A stretch of 64,000 bases of DNA from Ypsolopha sequella (GCA_934047225.1 CAKOHE010000091.1:372001-436000); one strand, 5' to 3'. Positions 1 to 10,600 are shown, counted from the stretch's first letter. Notes: generated by a model from the letters alone, not told the origin. Program-made: numbers and translations.

Positions 1-1679
1 TGAATGGCAGCCACTCAGTTGGTGCACCGGTGAATGCTGGTAGGTCCGATGACTGGCGCGGGGGTGCTCGGCCACGGGACATTCTCTCCAGTGCCTCCAC
101 CAAGCGGTCGATGCCTTGACCGCGCTGGGAAGGCGTCGTAGAGCGGCGTCGTCGCTCCGCCGGTGGTGGCGAAGGTGACTGCCGGCGGCGGTGCTCCGTG
201 GGAGACCGCAGGTGGCGGTCCTCTGCTTGGAGTGGAGCAGCCAGTAGAGCCGGGGGCCGGTGCTCATGATAGAGCGCTGGCGGGCGGCGATTGGCTGTGG
301 CCTCGTCAGTGAGGCGGGGCACGACGGTTGGCGAGGTGTGGTGCCGGCGCTCACCAAAGAGCGCTGGTGGGAAGCTGTCGGCCGCGGCGCGTTGCTCAAT
401 GGTCGGTGGAGCATGGAGCTGGCGCTCATCGTAGAGCGCTGGCGGGCGGCGATCAGCTGCGGCTTCATCGTCGAACCGTGTGCGGCGGCTGGTGACTGGT
501 AACCGGGGCTGGTGGGGAGTCTCGGTGAAAGCCAGGGTCGTTGGTCTGGCTGTCGATGTGGATGGCAGCGCAACGTTGAGGTGTGCTGCGTTCTGCACCA
601 TCCATCTGTCGACCCGTGCGTCATCGTGCACAGAGTCGGCGTCGTGCGTGGATTCCTCGGCTTCGAGCGCCACGGCGTTGAATGCCAGCGTGCGCTGAAT
701 CAGCCTTTGTTGGAGCTGCAGGTCCTGGCGCTGAAGCTCGATAAGCTGAGCCTCCGCCTCGTGCTGCTCCTTCAGGATGCGGGCTCTCGGCCGTTGTTCG
801 GTGAGAGCGCTCAGAGCGCACAGGTGAGTGCGCGCGTAGGTCGGCAGCGCGGACGTCTCCCCCCGTAGAGATGGCTGGTAGCTGCATCCCGTAGGTGGTC
901 GTCGGGGCTGATGGTGACCGTGGCGGCTCGTGAAAGACCAAGCCACGGTAGGCGGGGTTCACCGGGAGCGCTGCGGTGGCAGCACGCTGTGCGTCCAGGG
1001 CTGCGGCGGAGGCAGCACGCTGTGCGTCCAGGGCTGCGGCGGCGGCAGCGCTTCGAAGCGTCAGGGCAGCCTCCAGTACTGCGCACCCCAGCGGGGTATC
1101 GGGCTGCGTGGCTGCGGCCTCTTGCAGCGATGCGGCAGCGTCCAGTATTGCAGAACACTGGGACGGAGCGGGCCGTAGTGCAGCGGCGCTCTGCAGCGCT
1201 AAAGCAGCATCTAGCGCTGCGGAGTGCAGCGGTGATGCAGGATGAAGCGCGGCAGCGTCACGTAGTGATGCAGCGGTCCCCAGCACTGCATGGGACAGCG
1301 GTGATGCGGACGGCGGTGAGGCGTGCGGCGAGGCAGCGTGCACCGGTGTTGCTGGCTGCGCTGTTGCCTGCTGTGCTGCGGCTTGCTCCGCTGTGGCTTG
1401 CTCCTCCGTGGTGCGGTCTCCGCTCTGGGACCGGGTGGTCACCATGGCTGTGCTGGCTCCTGGCGGCTGGCGGCTGGCGGCTGGCGGCTGGCTGCTGGCT
1501 GCTGGCTGCTGGCTGCTGGCTGCTGGCTGCTGGCTGCTGGCTGCTGGCTGCTGGCTGCTGGCTGCTGGCTGCTGGCTGCTGGCTCCTGGGTGGTCCGTGG
1601 GCAGCAAGGCGTCCTGAAGGTCGATTGCTGCGATCCGTCTCGAAGTTCCAAATTGTTGAGGTCCGGATCCGAAGTGGAC
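1..1679 (-). pseudogene. BEL/Pao retrotransposon gag, partial and frame-disrupted
   Basis: This is the capsid-precursor gene of a BEL/Pao LTR retrotransposon, running off the left edge of the window. An open frame on the minus strand from about 900 to 1 contains a charged, glutamine-rich coiled-coil-like stretch (motif EAEAQLIELQRQDLQ, near 690-760), an Arg/Pro-rich linker, and then DRLVEALERM and LPAFTG.PTEWLPF. The last motif matches the start of the gag domain usual in BEL/Pao elements (LP.F.G....W..F). The most upstream ATG-led frame (1709 to 621) carries Ala/Ser/Gln repeats and is in a different frame from the coiled-coil part, so at least one indel lies between about 640 and 950. GC content is far above that of the neighbouring DNA. 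Family assignment is fairly sure; activity is unlikely as it stands. Confidence 0.72.
1460..1587 (-). repeat. Heptanucleotide tandem repeat in gag
   Basis: Seen directly: a run of 7-bp units. TGGCGGC comes first (about 1460-1489), then CTGGCTG for about 14 units. On the minus strand three units (21 nt) encode one heptapeptide, PAASSQQ, which repeats. Because 7 is not a multiple of 3, the repeat is open and reads the same in all three frames, but gain or loss of a unit shifts the frame downstream. Confidence 0.9.
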
Positions 1680-1997
1680 TGTATTAAAACCAATATTCAA
1701 AACTTCCAACTTTTATTTAGAGAAACGATAGTAGAAGTGAAGTAGTGAAGTGAACTGAAGTGAATGAATTTTACAAAAATAGGGCCTTATATTTATGTCA
1801 CAAAACTACTCTTTTGTGTAGTGCATGTAGGCGCGATTTCCACAGAGCGCGGAGAGGTGAAGCGAGAAGAAGGACGCCTGAGGTAGGCCAGCCTGGACGC
1901 GAGTCAACATGTTGTCTTCTCGCTCCACCTCGTCGCTCCGTCCCTCGGTCCGCTGGCCAGCTTCCTTTCGGGTTATTTAGGCTTGTTGTCCGCAACA
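1680..1997 (-). repeat. Candidate 5' LTR of the left-edge BEL/Pao element
   Basis: Read on the minus strand it starts TGTTGCGGACAACAAG and ends GGTTTTAATACA. It holds a TATA-like ATAAATATAAGG and an AATAAA signal about 30 bp before its end, and it lies directly before gag. The other side (1998 onward) is LINE coding sequence that breaks off exactly here, as expected for an insertion boundary. The matching 3' LTR is outside the window, so the ends are inferred from TG...CA termini and context. Confidence 0.6.
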
Positions 1998-2600
1998 ATC
2001 TACATCAGTAATTTGCCTTATGCGTCTAACAGCGTATGTGGCCGAACTAAGTCTACCACATAGGGCTTCTATGTAGGGACCCCACTGAAGACGAGAGTCT
2101 ACCGTAATGCCCAAAAACTTAGTTTCGTTAACTAACTCCAGCTTGGACCCCTGCAAAAGCAAATTACCATCCACTTGAATTACATTTGGTAATGTGAATT
2201 TTATACATTTTGTTATTTTTGCGTTTAAAACTAAATTATTTACAGTAAACCAATCAAGCACCAGTGATAAAGTTGTATTCGCGTCGTCAAGGATATCTTT
2301 ACGTCTATTAACTTTAAAAATAAGTGACTTGTAAAAAGTAAAAAGTAGTAAAAAGGGGTATCAATTTACTAAACTTCATTAAGTCAGGAAAGATACCATC
2401 ATCTACACATTTATTAAAAATTAATGCCAAATAAGGAGCTATTAAATCAATAACAGAACTTATAACTTTCACAGATAGGCCCCATAAGTCCTCGTTTTTT
2501 TTCCCGCTAAGCGATTTAAATGCTTTAATTACAGTTAATGAATTAATATGTTTAAAAGCAAATACAGAAAGACACTGAGGTACGTTATCTATTAAAAGAT
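1998..2600 (-). pseudogene. Non-LTR retrotransposon reverse transcriptase fragment, internally deleted
   Basis: Two in-order pieces of a Jockey-like LINE reverse transcriptase. About 2600-2345 encodes the early palm (motifs PQCLSVFAF, LIAPYLALIFN, GIFPDLMK). About 2320-1998 encodes the part after the catalytic aspartates (LDWFTVNNLVLN, FLGITVDSRLQW). The segment with the YADD box is missing between them, so this is a deletion derivative. The right piece stops at the edge of the BEL/Pao LTR, so the LTR element inserted into it. Confidence 0.75.
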
Positions 2601-2609
2601 CCTGATATT

Positions 2610-3877
2610 CTAAGACAATAACCTATTTTTATAATGTTTATGCTTATCATAATACATTTGAGCATATTTTTTCATTGGGTCATCATTTCCCTTGTAGGAT
2701 ATTTTTTCTGACAAAATACGGTTCATTGATCTGCACCAACTATATATTAATATGTTTATAGTTGAATCTACGAATATTTTTTTAAAATCATCATTGTGGC
2801 GATCGCAACAAGACGGAAATATCACAAAAGATTCTATGAACATTTTAATGTTTTGCTTGATAAGATTCTTTTTAAGATTGGTTTTCAGAAAAGTGGTTGT
2901 AATCTCTTGGACTTCATTAAAGCTATTGGCTAATTGATTAGAAGGGTAGCAAAGCCATTTTTTATTTTTATTGTATTCTTTGGCCCTTATGTACTCATTT
3001 CCTGCATCCATTTTCTGTGACAATATAGAGGTTCGACACGCTTGGCACGACTTTATTATTTTACTCAGGCATTTAGATAAAACCCAGCCACACACATACC
3101 TTCGCTGTTGATGATCAGATGGATCGGCAACTGTTACGTCATTGTAAAGAACGTCAATCATTTTTTCAAATATTTCAACGTTACCTTCGATTGCCTTTTT
3201 TTCGTAAGTTTCTTTTTCTTTGATAAAAAAATCTAACGTTTGGAGACAGTTATTAAAATCTTCTTCACAATTCGCATTAATAGCTTGTACTGAACTAAAA
3301 TTATTTAATAGAGATGTTTTAAATGCACCTTCGAAAGCACGACAGTTGGGTGAAACATTTGTTACACCCAAACTACGTATATTGCCAAAAAAATTTTCTA
3401 CCGAGTCCTGATTCAAGTTCCTTGTAAGAAGGCAATCAAACGACCACTTTTTATGCAAAATGTTCCATATTTCTTGCACTCCTTCTCTAGATTTAATACA
3501 TTTTTTTAGAGATGGGGCAGACGTTTCGACTATACGTAATTTATTGCCTTCTTTTTTTTACAATAAATTTTACATTTTTTAGAAATTGTATACTGTCCTG
3601 CCACAATTTGTGATGCGGAGTGTTTTTTTTTACACCACCTCTATATATTTTTCCATTAACTATATTGAAATTACCGGCGTTTAGACTATCAAACAGCTTA
3701 TCTAACAAAAGCACCACCGGAATGAGTTGACGGCATTCTTCTGGCAAATTTTTTCTAGCAGTTAGATGCTCAGTCGCAACGGCCACGCTATGGCTGAAAA
3801 CTTCGGATGCCATCTTTACCCGCATTTTCTTTATCTTCTCCGGGTTAACATGCTCTTCTGTCAGTTTATGAAGATAC
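2610..3877 (-). pseudogene. P-element-type (THAP9-like) transposase, 3' coding part, one frameshift
   Basis: This resembles the C-terminal half of P-element transposases (DNA cut-and-paste recombinases with a GTP-binding insertion domain). A splice acceptor (TCCTTTTCAG, ending at 3878) opens an exon reading YLHKLTEEHVNPEKI, then VFSHSVAVATEHL and LIPVVLLLDKLFDSLN. A run of eight A's (minus strand, about 3551-3558) carries a 1-nt shift. The other frame then continues without a break through LTRNLNQDSVENFFGNIRS, a hallmark of the P/THAP9 family, to the stop at 2610. The N-terminal THAP zinc finger and upstream exons are not seen in 3880-4600. Apart from the indel the frame is clean, so the copy is either recently dead or carries a sequencing error in the homopolymer. 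Confidence 0.82.
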
Positions 3878-3908
3878 CTGAAAAGGATAAATTAACTATT
3901 ACTGTTTG

Positions 3909-4600
3909 CATAGTAAAACCAGAACAGTAGTTTAACTCACGCCCCGTACGAGACTTAAATACCTACTTTTGCAGGGTTGTCCCTTCTTTTAGTTTCGTAT
4001 CATTGTTCGTAGCTAATAAAAAATCAATACTTAAAATGTTGTGAAGCCGATTATGACAAATGAGCTATCAATCGACGATGTAGTGAAACATCCAAACATA
4101 CATACCTACTACAAACAAACATACATTCATATCATACATAATAAACATATAGACACTATAACTCATAAAGAAATCTTACTTGCTTATCTTAATTATTGGA
4201 AGAAAAAATATTGGCTCCTGAACTTTACTTTAAAAACATGGGCATCGTCATAGGGGGGAAGGGGGTAGCTGTCCCCCCCTAGAGATTCGAAAAACTTTCG
4301 AGATTTTAATAACAAAGTAGTCGAAAAATTCGCGAGGAACACGAGAAGATTATCTTAAAAACTTAAAATTAGTTTATTTTACCTACAATTTATGTCATCT
4401 TGCCCCCTCTGGCGATGCCTTTGCTTAAAAATCTTTGTGATTGTTATCTAAATTAATCAGTTAAATTCATTAGAGTACATAATAAAATTTAAGTATCTAA
4501 TCAAACATTGGCTCCTAGTCTAAAATTAAAAAATCTTTGCGATTTCAACCATATCAGCTCCACGTTTAAAAACACCTTGAATAATTAACAAACATAGCAT
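3909..4600 (+). repeat. Dispersed repeat, inverted partner at 49,420-50,047
   Basis: Starting at ATAGTAAAACCAGAACAG, this segment is matched in reverse orientation about 45 kb away, including the 70-codon shadow frame ATGACAAATGAGC.... Both copies keep the C-run (GGGGGGAAGGGGG) and the end AACACCTTGAATAATTAA. No terminal inverted repeats, poly(A) or coding domain were recognised. A non-autonomous element of unknown class is the best description. 4601-4675 is a separate AT-rich piece that recurs at 49,105-49,175 in the same orientation. Confidence 0.75.
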
Positions 4601-4675
4601 AGTTATGATCATAGGACCTGTGTTAAATGTGAACAAAGAAAATACGGTTTACATTTCACATTATTATTTATATAT

Positions 4676-4877
4676 TGTAGTATTTGGTGATTCGGTGTAC
4701 ATCCACGAAAACAGCCAGTAATTAATAATTGATTTTAATGAGCACCATGTACACGATAGGTTATTTTACATACACGTTGCAAGAAGGGTGGAAGGTCAAG
4801 AAGAAGTGACAGATAATTAGTTGCCACATTAATATTAAAAATATACTTAAAAACTAAATGTGGCAGTGTTGCCAACA
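4676..4877 (-). repeat. 3' LTR of the BEL/Pao element
   Basis: On the minus strand it begins TGTTGGCAACACTGCCACAT and ends with CACCGAATCACCAAATACTACA (TG...CA). A near-identical 201-bp copy stands alone at 19,924-20,124, which fixes both ends at 202 bp. The purine-rich CTTTGTGAGGCCGCAGCA just inside it is the likely polypurine tract. No gene lies between it and the end of pol, only about 140 bp of untranslated sequence. Confidence 0.85.
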
Positions 4878-5019
4878 TGCTGCGGCCTCACAAAGAAAGG
4901 TTACTATTCAACTAAAAGGTAAATTATACAAAAAAAAGTTTTTATGGAACTTAAGTTTACCGCTTACTACAAATTACTTACTAAAACATAATGTTTACAT
5001 TACAATTATAATGAATAAA

Positions 5020-8000
5020 TTACAAATTGTCATCGATTGGAAGTACACAAATTTTTGTCACAGATCTTGTATGGACATGCCCGTTAGGTTTTTTTACTTC
5101 TACAGCCCTTACTTTATTATCGTGACCAGGGAACACGTTCGTGACTCTGGCCATTGGCCAACTCATAGGAGGCAAATTATCATCTTTCAGAATGACAAGA
5201 GTGCCTACTTTGATGTTACATGTTTCATTGTGCCATTTAGGTCTATTTTGAAGTACATTCAAATATTGCTTATGCCACATATTCCAAAACGACTGTTTCA
5301 ATTGCGTACATATTTGCCAATACTTTAACCTATTTTGAGGCATATTGGATACATCTTTTTCAGGGTACATAGTCAAAGCGCTACCTATTAAAAAGTGACC
5401 TGGCGTTAAATAGCTGTAATCATTTACATCGGATGATGACAGTGGGATTAAAGGTCTAGAATTCAATACAGATTCAATCTCAGCTAACACTGTAACAAGC
5501 TGTTCATATGTTAATACATTATTTTGCAATATTCTCTTTAAATGATGCTTCGTGCTTTTAACTGCAGCCTCGGCAAGTCCTTGGTAATTAGGCGAGTATG
5601 CGGGCGCGAAGCGAAATTCTATACCGTTTTCAGCCGCAAAACTATGAACTTTGGCCTGATGACCTTGTGAAGACTGCAGTTCATAAAGCTCAGCTAGGAG
5701 ATTCCTTGCACCCTTGAAAGTGCTAGCATTGTCAGAGATTATTTCGGTGGGTTTGCCTCTCCGAGAAATTAAACGTTTAAGGCACGCGAGAAAGGTTTCA
5801 GTGGTAAGGTCCGATGCTAACTCTAAATGTATAGCTTTAGTAGTAAAACAAATGAAAACGCAAATATATCCTTTACCAACAAGGGACCGTCTCACGCGCG
5901 AGTTTTTTACATTTACGGGCCCACAAAAATCAACACTAACTCTCTCAAAGGGACGTGCAGTTGCAGTCACTCTGCCCTGGGGCAAGGAACCCATCAGCTG
6001 CTGAGCAGTCTTGGCCTTATGCCTGAAACATGTAACACATTTACGTGTGATTTTTTTAATTTCTAACATACCGTTAACTATCCAAAATCTTTGGTTCAAA
6101 TTAGCTAGTAGGAGCCTAGGCCCAGCATGTAATAATTTCTCATGCTCACTCCTAATTATCAAGCTAGTAATTTGAGATCGCTTGGGCAAAATTACTGGAT
6201 GCTTCTGAGAATATTGGATGTTTGCATGATGCAGCCTACCACCTACACGTAAAAGCCCATGATTGTCAATAAAAGGATGCAAGTCTTTTAAAGAACCTTT
6301 GATTATATTTCCCTTTTCAAGCGAGTCTATCTCATCTTTGTAATGAATTTTTTGCTCATTACTTATTAAAAACATTAATGCGTTATTTAATTCAGAACTT
6401 GACAAATATTTATGTTCAATCTTTGCCTTCTTAATATTAACATTGTTACAAAAACGCAATATATATGCTAGTACTCTAACCATTTTGGGGATACTAGAAT
6501 GTCTGTGCAAGTATCCGATAACTTCATTACCTTGTGTATCTGATGACACCTGGTTGCTGGAGAACACCGAGCTTGACTGCTGCTGTATTTCAGGTAGGTC
6601 TGTTGGTATGTCTAGAGAGGGACAAAACACATACTCACTGTCATGCAAGAACTTTGGCCCATGCCACCACAACACACAGGCTTCGAGCTGACAAGGATCT
6701 ACTCCTCTGCTGATAAGATCAGCGGGGTTGTCATTGGTGTTAATGTACAGCCACTGACAATTCACTGTGTGCTGGCAAATGACTTTTACCCTATTTGCCA
6801 CATAAGCTTTGAGGTTAGTAAGCCCACTCTGTAACCAAGCAAGCACAATTTTCGAGTCCGAAAATAAGTAAACAGCTTGTATATTTATCTTCAGTTTAAG
6901 CGTGCTGTTCACTTTTGCAACCAGCATAGAAAGCAGCAGTGCTGCATTTAACTCAAGACGTGGTACGGTCATGTTCTTGTTTAGAAGCGGGTTTATCCTC
7001 GACTTCGAGCAAAGCAAGTGCAAGTTTGTGTTACCTTTGTTATCTCTGACGCGCAGGTATAAGCAGCAACCGTAGGCTGTAGTGCTAGATGCATCTGAGA
7101 AACCCAAGAGTTCAACGGTGTCTGTGTCAGATACATGAATATTTCTGTTTATTAAAATGGGTTTCATGGTTGCTAGACTGGATGAAAATTCTAACCATTC
7201 TGTCTTAATGTCATCTGGAATTTGTGCTTTCCAATCTAGTTTATTTGCCCATAGTTTTTGCATGATTGCCTTTGCTTTAACAATTATAGGGCTGGCAAAT
7301 CCCATAGGGTCAAAAAATTTGCCTATATAGCTGAGGACGTCTCTTTTTGTAACTTTATTGGTATCAAATGACGCAGGGCAATAAATTTTAAATTGATCGT
7401 CTTTCATTACTACATGAAGACCTAAAGTTTTCATACTACATTCATTTTCTTGCAGTTGGACATTATCAAAATGCTGTTCAGTTGAAGGAATGTCAGACAG
7501 AATTCTAAAGTCATTAGAAGACCACTTATGTGTCTGAAAACTACCTAGTTTCAACAAATCACGAAGTTGAGTCTTAGCTTCGAGAATCGTATTTAAATCG
7601 TTGTGAGCGTACAAAATATCATCAACATATGTGTTGTTTTTTAATATCCACGACGCTAATGGCATATCATGCGCATGCAGGTTTGCTAGCTCTTCAAGAC
7701 AGCGTGATGCTAAGTAACTAGAGCTTTTTAAGCCATACGTGACAGTGTCTAACCTGATGCACTTGATAGGCTCACTAGGGTCATCTCTCCACAGGATGTT
7801 CTGAAGAGAAGTATACTCTGGGCTCACACGTATGTTTCTGAACATGCGTCTGATGTCTGCTGTGAATGTAAAGTCACCAAATCTAAATAACAAGAGAATA
7901 TCAAAAAGATCTCTTTGGACGAGAGGTCCATTCAATAATAAATCATTTAAAGAAGTCTTTTTAGAAATAGTTTTTAACGAACCATCAAAAACTGAGCGTA

Positions 8001-8289
8001 ATTTTGTAGTTTTACTATCAGCTTTAATGACTGCATGATGAGGCATAAAATAGACTGCATCTTTGTTCATGTCATATAATTCAATATCTACATAATGACC
8101 ATGATTCAATGTTAGATACTCGTGTATAAACTTTTTGTATTCTGCGAGTAAATAAGGATCTGAATGCAATTTTTTTTCTAAATTGAGAAACCTTTTAAGG
8201 GTTAAATGGAAGGAATCACCTACGGTTTCGTTAACTTGGCTGAGAGGCAACTTTAATGGTAGTGCTACTTCGAACTGCTGATCCTTCAA
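5020..8289 (-). CDS. BEL/Pao pol: reverse transcriptase, RNase H, integrase
   Basis: A 1,089-codon open frame. Residues about 80-225 hold the Pao-type reverse transcriptase palm: HHAVIKADS, KLRSVFDGS, then TADIRRMFRNI (first catalytic Asp) and YVDD at 221-224. An RNase H-like part follows (LLGFSDAS, YLFSDSKIVLAWL). Next come the integrase zinc-binding segment (HAGPRLLLANL, CVTCFRHK) and catalytic core (VDFCGP, IISDNASTF). The C-terminal tail (LPPMSWPMARV...VRAVEVK) matches the DUF5641 domain typical of BEL/Pao. It reverse-transcribes and integrates the element. The first ATG lies inside the RT region because the true upstream part was cut off by the insertion at 8310-9348. The frame being open over 3.2 kb suggests modest age. 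Confidence 0.9.
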   Translation of the reverse strand: MKDQQFEVALPLKLPLSQVNETVGDSFHLTLKRFLNLEKKLHSDPYLLAEYKKFIHEYLTLNHGHYVDIELYDMNKDAVYFMPHHAVIKADSKTTKLRSVFDGSLKTISKKTSLNDLLLNGPLVQRDLFDILLLFRFGDFTFTADIRRMFRNIRVSPEYTSLQNILWRDDPSEPIKCIRLDTVTYGLKSSSYLASRCLEELANLHAHDMPLASWILKNNTYVDDILYAHNDLNTILEAKTQLRDLLKLGSFQTHKWSSNDFRILSDIPSTEQHFDNVQLQENECSMKTLGLHVVMKDDQFKIYCPASFDTNKVTKRDVLSYIGKFFDPMGFASPIIVKAKAIMQKLWANKLDWKAQIPDDIKTEWLEFSSSLATMKPILINRNIHVSDTDTVELLGFSDASSTTAYGCCLYLRVRDNKGNTNLHLLCSKSRINPLLNKNMTVPRLELNAALLLSMLVAKVNSTLKLKINIQAVYLFSDSKIVLAWLQSGLTNLKAYVANRVKVICQHTVNCQWLYINTNDNPADLISRGVDPCQLEACVLWWHGPKFLHDSEYVFCPSLDIPTDLPEIQQQSSSVFSSNQVSSDTQGNEVIGYLHRHSSIPKMVRVLAYILRFCNNVNIKKAKIEHKYLSSSELNNALMFLISNEQKIHYKDEIDSLEKGNIIKGSLKDLHPFIDNHGLLRVGGRLHHANIQYSQKHPVILPKRSQITSLIIRSEHEKLLHAGPRLLLANLNQRFWIVNGMLEIKKITRKCVTCFRHKAKTAQQLMGSLPQGRVTATARPFERVSVDFCGPVNVKNSRVRRSLVGKGYICVFICFTTKAIHLELASDLTTETFLACLKRLISRRGKPTEIISDNASTFKGARNLLAELYELQSSQGHQAKVHSFAAENGIEFRFAPAYSPNYQGLAEAAVKSTKHHLKRILQNNVLTYEQLVTVLAEIESVLNSRPLIPLSSSDVNDYSYLTPGHFLIGSALTMYPEKDVSNMPQNRLKYWQICTQLKQSFWNMWHKQYLNVLQNRPKWHNETCNIKVGTLVILKDDNLPPMSWPMARVTNVFPGHDNKVRAVEVKKPNGHVHTRSVTKICVLPIDDNL

Positions 8290-8309
8290 TTGAACAGATT
8301 GTTTGAATA

Positions 8310-9348
8310 TACAGGGTGGAAAAAATTTAAGGGCCCTGGAGGGGAACTACCTTAAATCCTTTAGTTAGCTCATTTTACTGAAAGGAAACATTCTTTTATT
8401 TTTTAAAAGAAACAAAACTGCATTCAAAGATATTCTGAAATTTGCTTGTCTCACCCGGGAATCGAACCAACTAAAAATAAAAAAAAAATCCTCGCTATTT
8501 TATCATACGAATCGGTAGGATTATTGTTCAGAATAAAATTTGTCTAATAAACATTTGGTCTTACACTCATCTGTTGTACGAGATACTCATGAAATTAAAT
8601 ATTTATTACAAGTTCTTAGTTAACAATACCTAGTACTGTTCACTTGTAACAAGTAAATGACACGTTATAATTTTCTTATCTCTCTTACATCCAAAGACAT
8701 CGTATGAAGTACAAGCTTGCTAATGTTATTTATCTTAAGTACCTTGTTGAATACTTCAATAAGAAAATCGTTAAATGGTAATAATAAATATATGCAGGGC
8801 ACAACTACTTCTTGCACTAGGCGTACTGACGAAAAGTTTAAAAAAGGAACGTATTTTTTTGCAACGCGGAGCAACAAATTTGAAGTTCGAACCATAACTT
8901 TCAACATTTTTAAAATCGATAAAAGTATTCGTTCGATATTCAAATTTTGTTTTGTTTTGCTTTCATTCCGTGCTGTCATTGTGTAATAATGGCGTATAAT
9001 TATTACTTTACAAGTGAACAGTACTAGGTTTTGTTAATAAAGAACTTGTAATAAATATTCAATTTCATGGGTATCTCGTACAACAGACGAGTGTAAGACT
9101 TTAGTTTAGTAGACAAATTTTATCCTGAACAATAATCCTACCGATTCGTATAATAAAATAGCGAGGGTTTATTTTTTTAATTTTTAGTTGGTTCAGTTCC
9201 CGGGTGAGACAAGCAAATTTTAGAAGATCTTTGAATGCAGTTTTGTTTCTTTTAAAAAATAAAGGAATGTTTCCTTTCAGTAAAATGAGCTAACTAAAGG
9301 ATTTAAGGTAGTTCCCCTCCAGGGCCCTTTCATTTTTTCCACCCTGTA
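8310..9348. mobile_element. Long terminal-inverted-repeat (foldback-like) DNA transposon
   Basis: Ends are TACAGGGTGGAAAAA and its complement, with inverted repeats of about 340 bp (8310-8649 and 9009-9348) that match with few differences, around a unique core of about 360 bp. The flanks are TA on both sides (TATA if the element is drawn from CAGGG). The core has an open frame on each strand (104 codons minus, 8979-8665; 89 codons plus, 8717-8986) with no recognised domain. It sits inside the BEL/Pao pol gene. A single right arm of the same element is at 53,717-54,013. Confidence 0.85.
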
Positions 9349-9354
9349 TATTCA

Positions 9355-10145
9355 CAAAGCTCTTCTTCTGAAGATTTTTCATTAAAGATTTCAGGTATAC
9401 TCTCAGTTTTCCAAAATTGAGCCAAGACATCTTGAACCTCAGACTAACAAATTGTACATTTTAAGGATACCTTGTTGCAAGCGTTGTGTTGTAGAATATT
9501 TCCACCTACTACATAGCCGAAGAGTGTGTTGATCAGGGTGGGCAGCTGTTGCTCAGGCAGTTGTGGCAGCGTGGACTCCAAGCATCTTGTGCCCTCCGCC
9601 GGCAGCAGGACCTGAAAAAATACGTCAGCGCCCAATAATAAATCTATCTCGCTTGGGACATTAAACTGATCATCTGCCAATTTAATGTTTTTTGGTACCC
9701 GCAACCCTGAAATGTCAAATTTTGTCTGAGGCAGATTACAGGTTATTTTGTCGACTACATGACAGGTAGTGGTTGCTTTAAATGGTGTATTCAAAGAATG
9801 TATCTCTAATGGTAAGCAATATCTCACACTGCTTTTTGCATTAGTGATTCCAAGGATGTTTGTGTGGCTCTGAGTGGGCCGTAATCCTAGCAGCTGCACT
9901 GAATTGCTCGAAACGAATGACACCTGGGACCCACAATCAAGCAAAGCATTAAATATCATGACCGTGCCATCTCTTGCAACGAGTTTAACTTTAGCTGTGG
10001 GAAGAACATCATTATTTAAATTGCCTGCCAATAATGAAACAGGAGGTGCTTCAGCGGCCCGTGGAACATCTATATTTAAATTGCCTGCCAATAATGAAAC
10101 AGGAGGTGCTCCCACGCTTTGAAGTACATTTTCGCCAGTATGCAA
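9355..10145 (-). pseudogene. BEL/Pao aspartic protease region with premature stop
   Basis: The frame encodes a retroviral-type aspartic protease of the DUF1758 kind. The catalytic box is ALLDCGSQVSFVS, and LLLGADVFFQVLL corresponds to the second conserved loop. It continues from the second gag zinc knuckle (CNECKKPHNTLLH). Codon TAG at 9442-9444 interrupts it. The same frame then continues (SEVQDVLAQFWKTES...EEELCE), which is the usual link to the reverse transcriptase, until the TIR element cuts in at 9348. Upstream, a 30-bp unit around SLLAGNLN is duplicated (10,017-10,046 and 10,077-10,106). The role would be polyprotein processing; this copy could not yield a full product. Confidence 0.82.
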
Positions 10146-10600
10146 AAGCGTATTATGCGGCTTTTTGCATTCATTGCACCGGAAATGATACCTACATTTA
10201 CCTAAGTGCGGTCCGAGGCAAATGTTGCACAGCTTTTTTATTTAACCTTATCCTTGGACAGTATCAAGAGAAACTTTTTACAGGCATAAAGTTTGTGATC
10301 ACACTTACAGAATAAACATCTTGGTGGTTCTTGAGTCGCTATGTTGACAGCTGCCTTGGTCGAGGCAGATGAACGTTGTGTCTGATACTGCATTACCGTG
10401 ACAGGACCTCGCTCAGCATTCTCCAGTGCCAGGGCTTTCTTCTTCAAGAAGTTGAGGAAGCCATCAACCGTTGGCTCGATGCTGGTGTCACGCTCCATCT
10501 GGTATTCTCGTCCCGAGTAGTTATCTAGTTTACGGGATAATACACACACAATCATAGGATCCCAATGTTTTACTTTAGGTTCTAAATTATCTAAATTATT
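10139..10600 (-). pseudogene. BEL/Pao gag C-terminus with zinc knuckles, frameshifted
   Basis: The second half of gag. The first zinc knuckle is CLFCKCDHKLYAC (Cys-x2-Cys-x3-His-x4-Cys). The frame then hits TAA near 10,237 at an A-rich run. One frame over, reading resumes with KLCNICLGPHLGKC and FRCNEC, further Cys/His-rich nucleic-acid-binding units typical of BEL/Pao gag, and runs into the protease. The fault looks like a 1-nt indel in the homopolymer. It is separated from its N-terminal half (10,967-11,688) by a LINE insertion. Confidence 0.8.

Noticed and set aside
260..1745. Several plus-strand frames of 70-258 codons at the left edge
   Set aside because: They are antisense shadows of the GC-rich BEL/Pao gag; Cys/Trp/Gly-rich repeats such as GCWLLAA come from the CTGGCTG units.
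4041..4253. 70-codon frame shared with 49,698-49,925
   Set aside because: Similarity is at DNA level across the whole repeat, including clearly non-coding parts.
4858..5328. 156-codon plus-strand frame
   Set aside because: Antisense to the LTR and integrase end of the BEL/Pao element.
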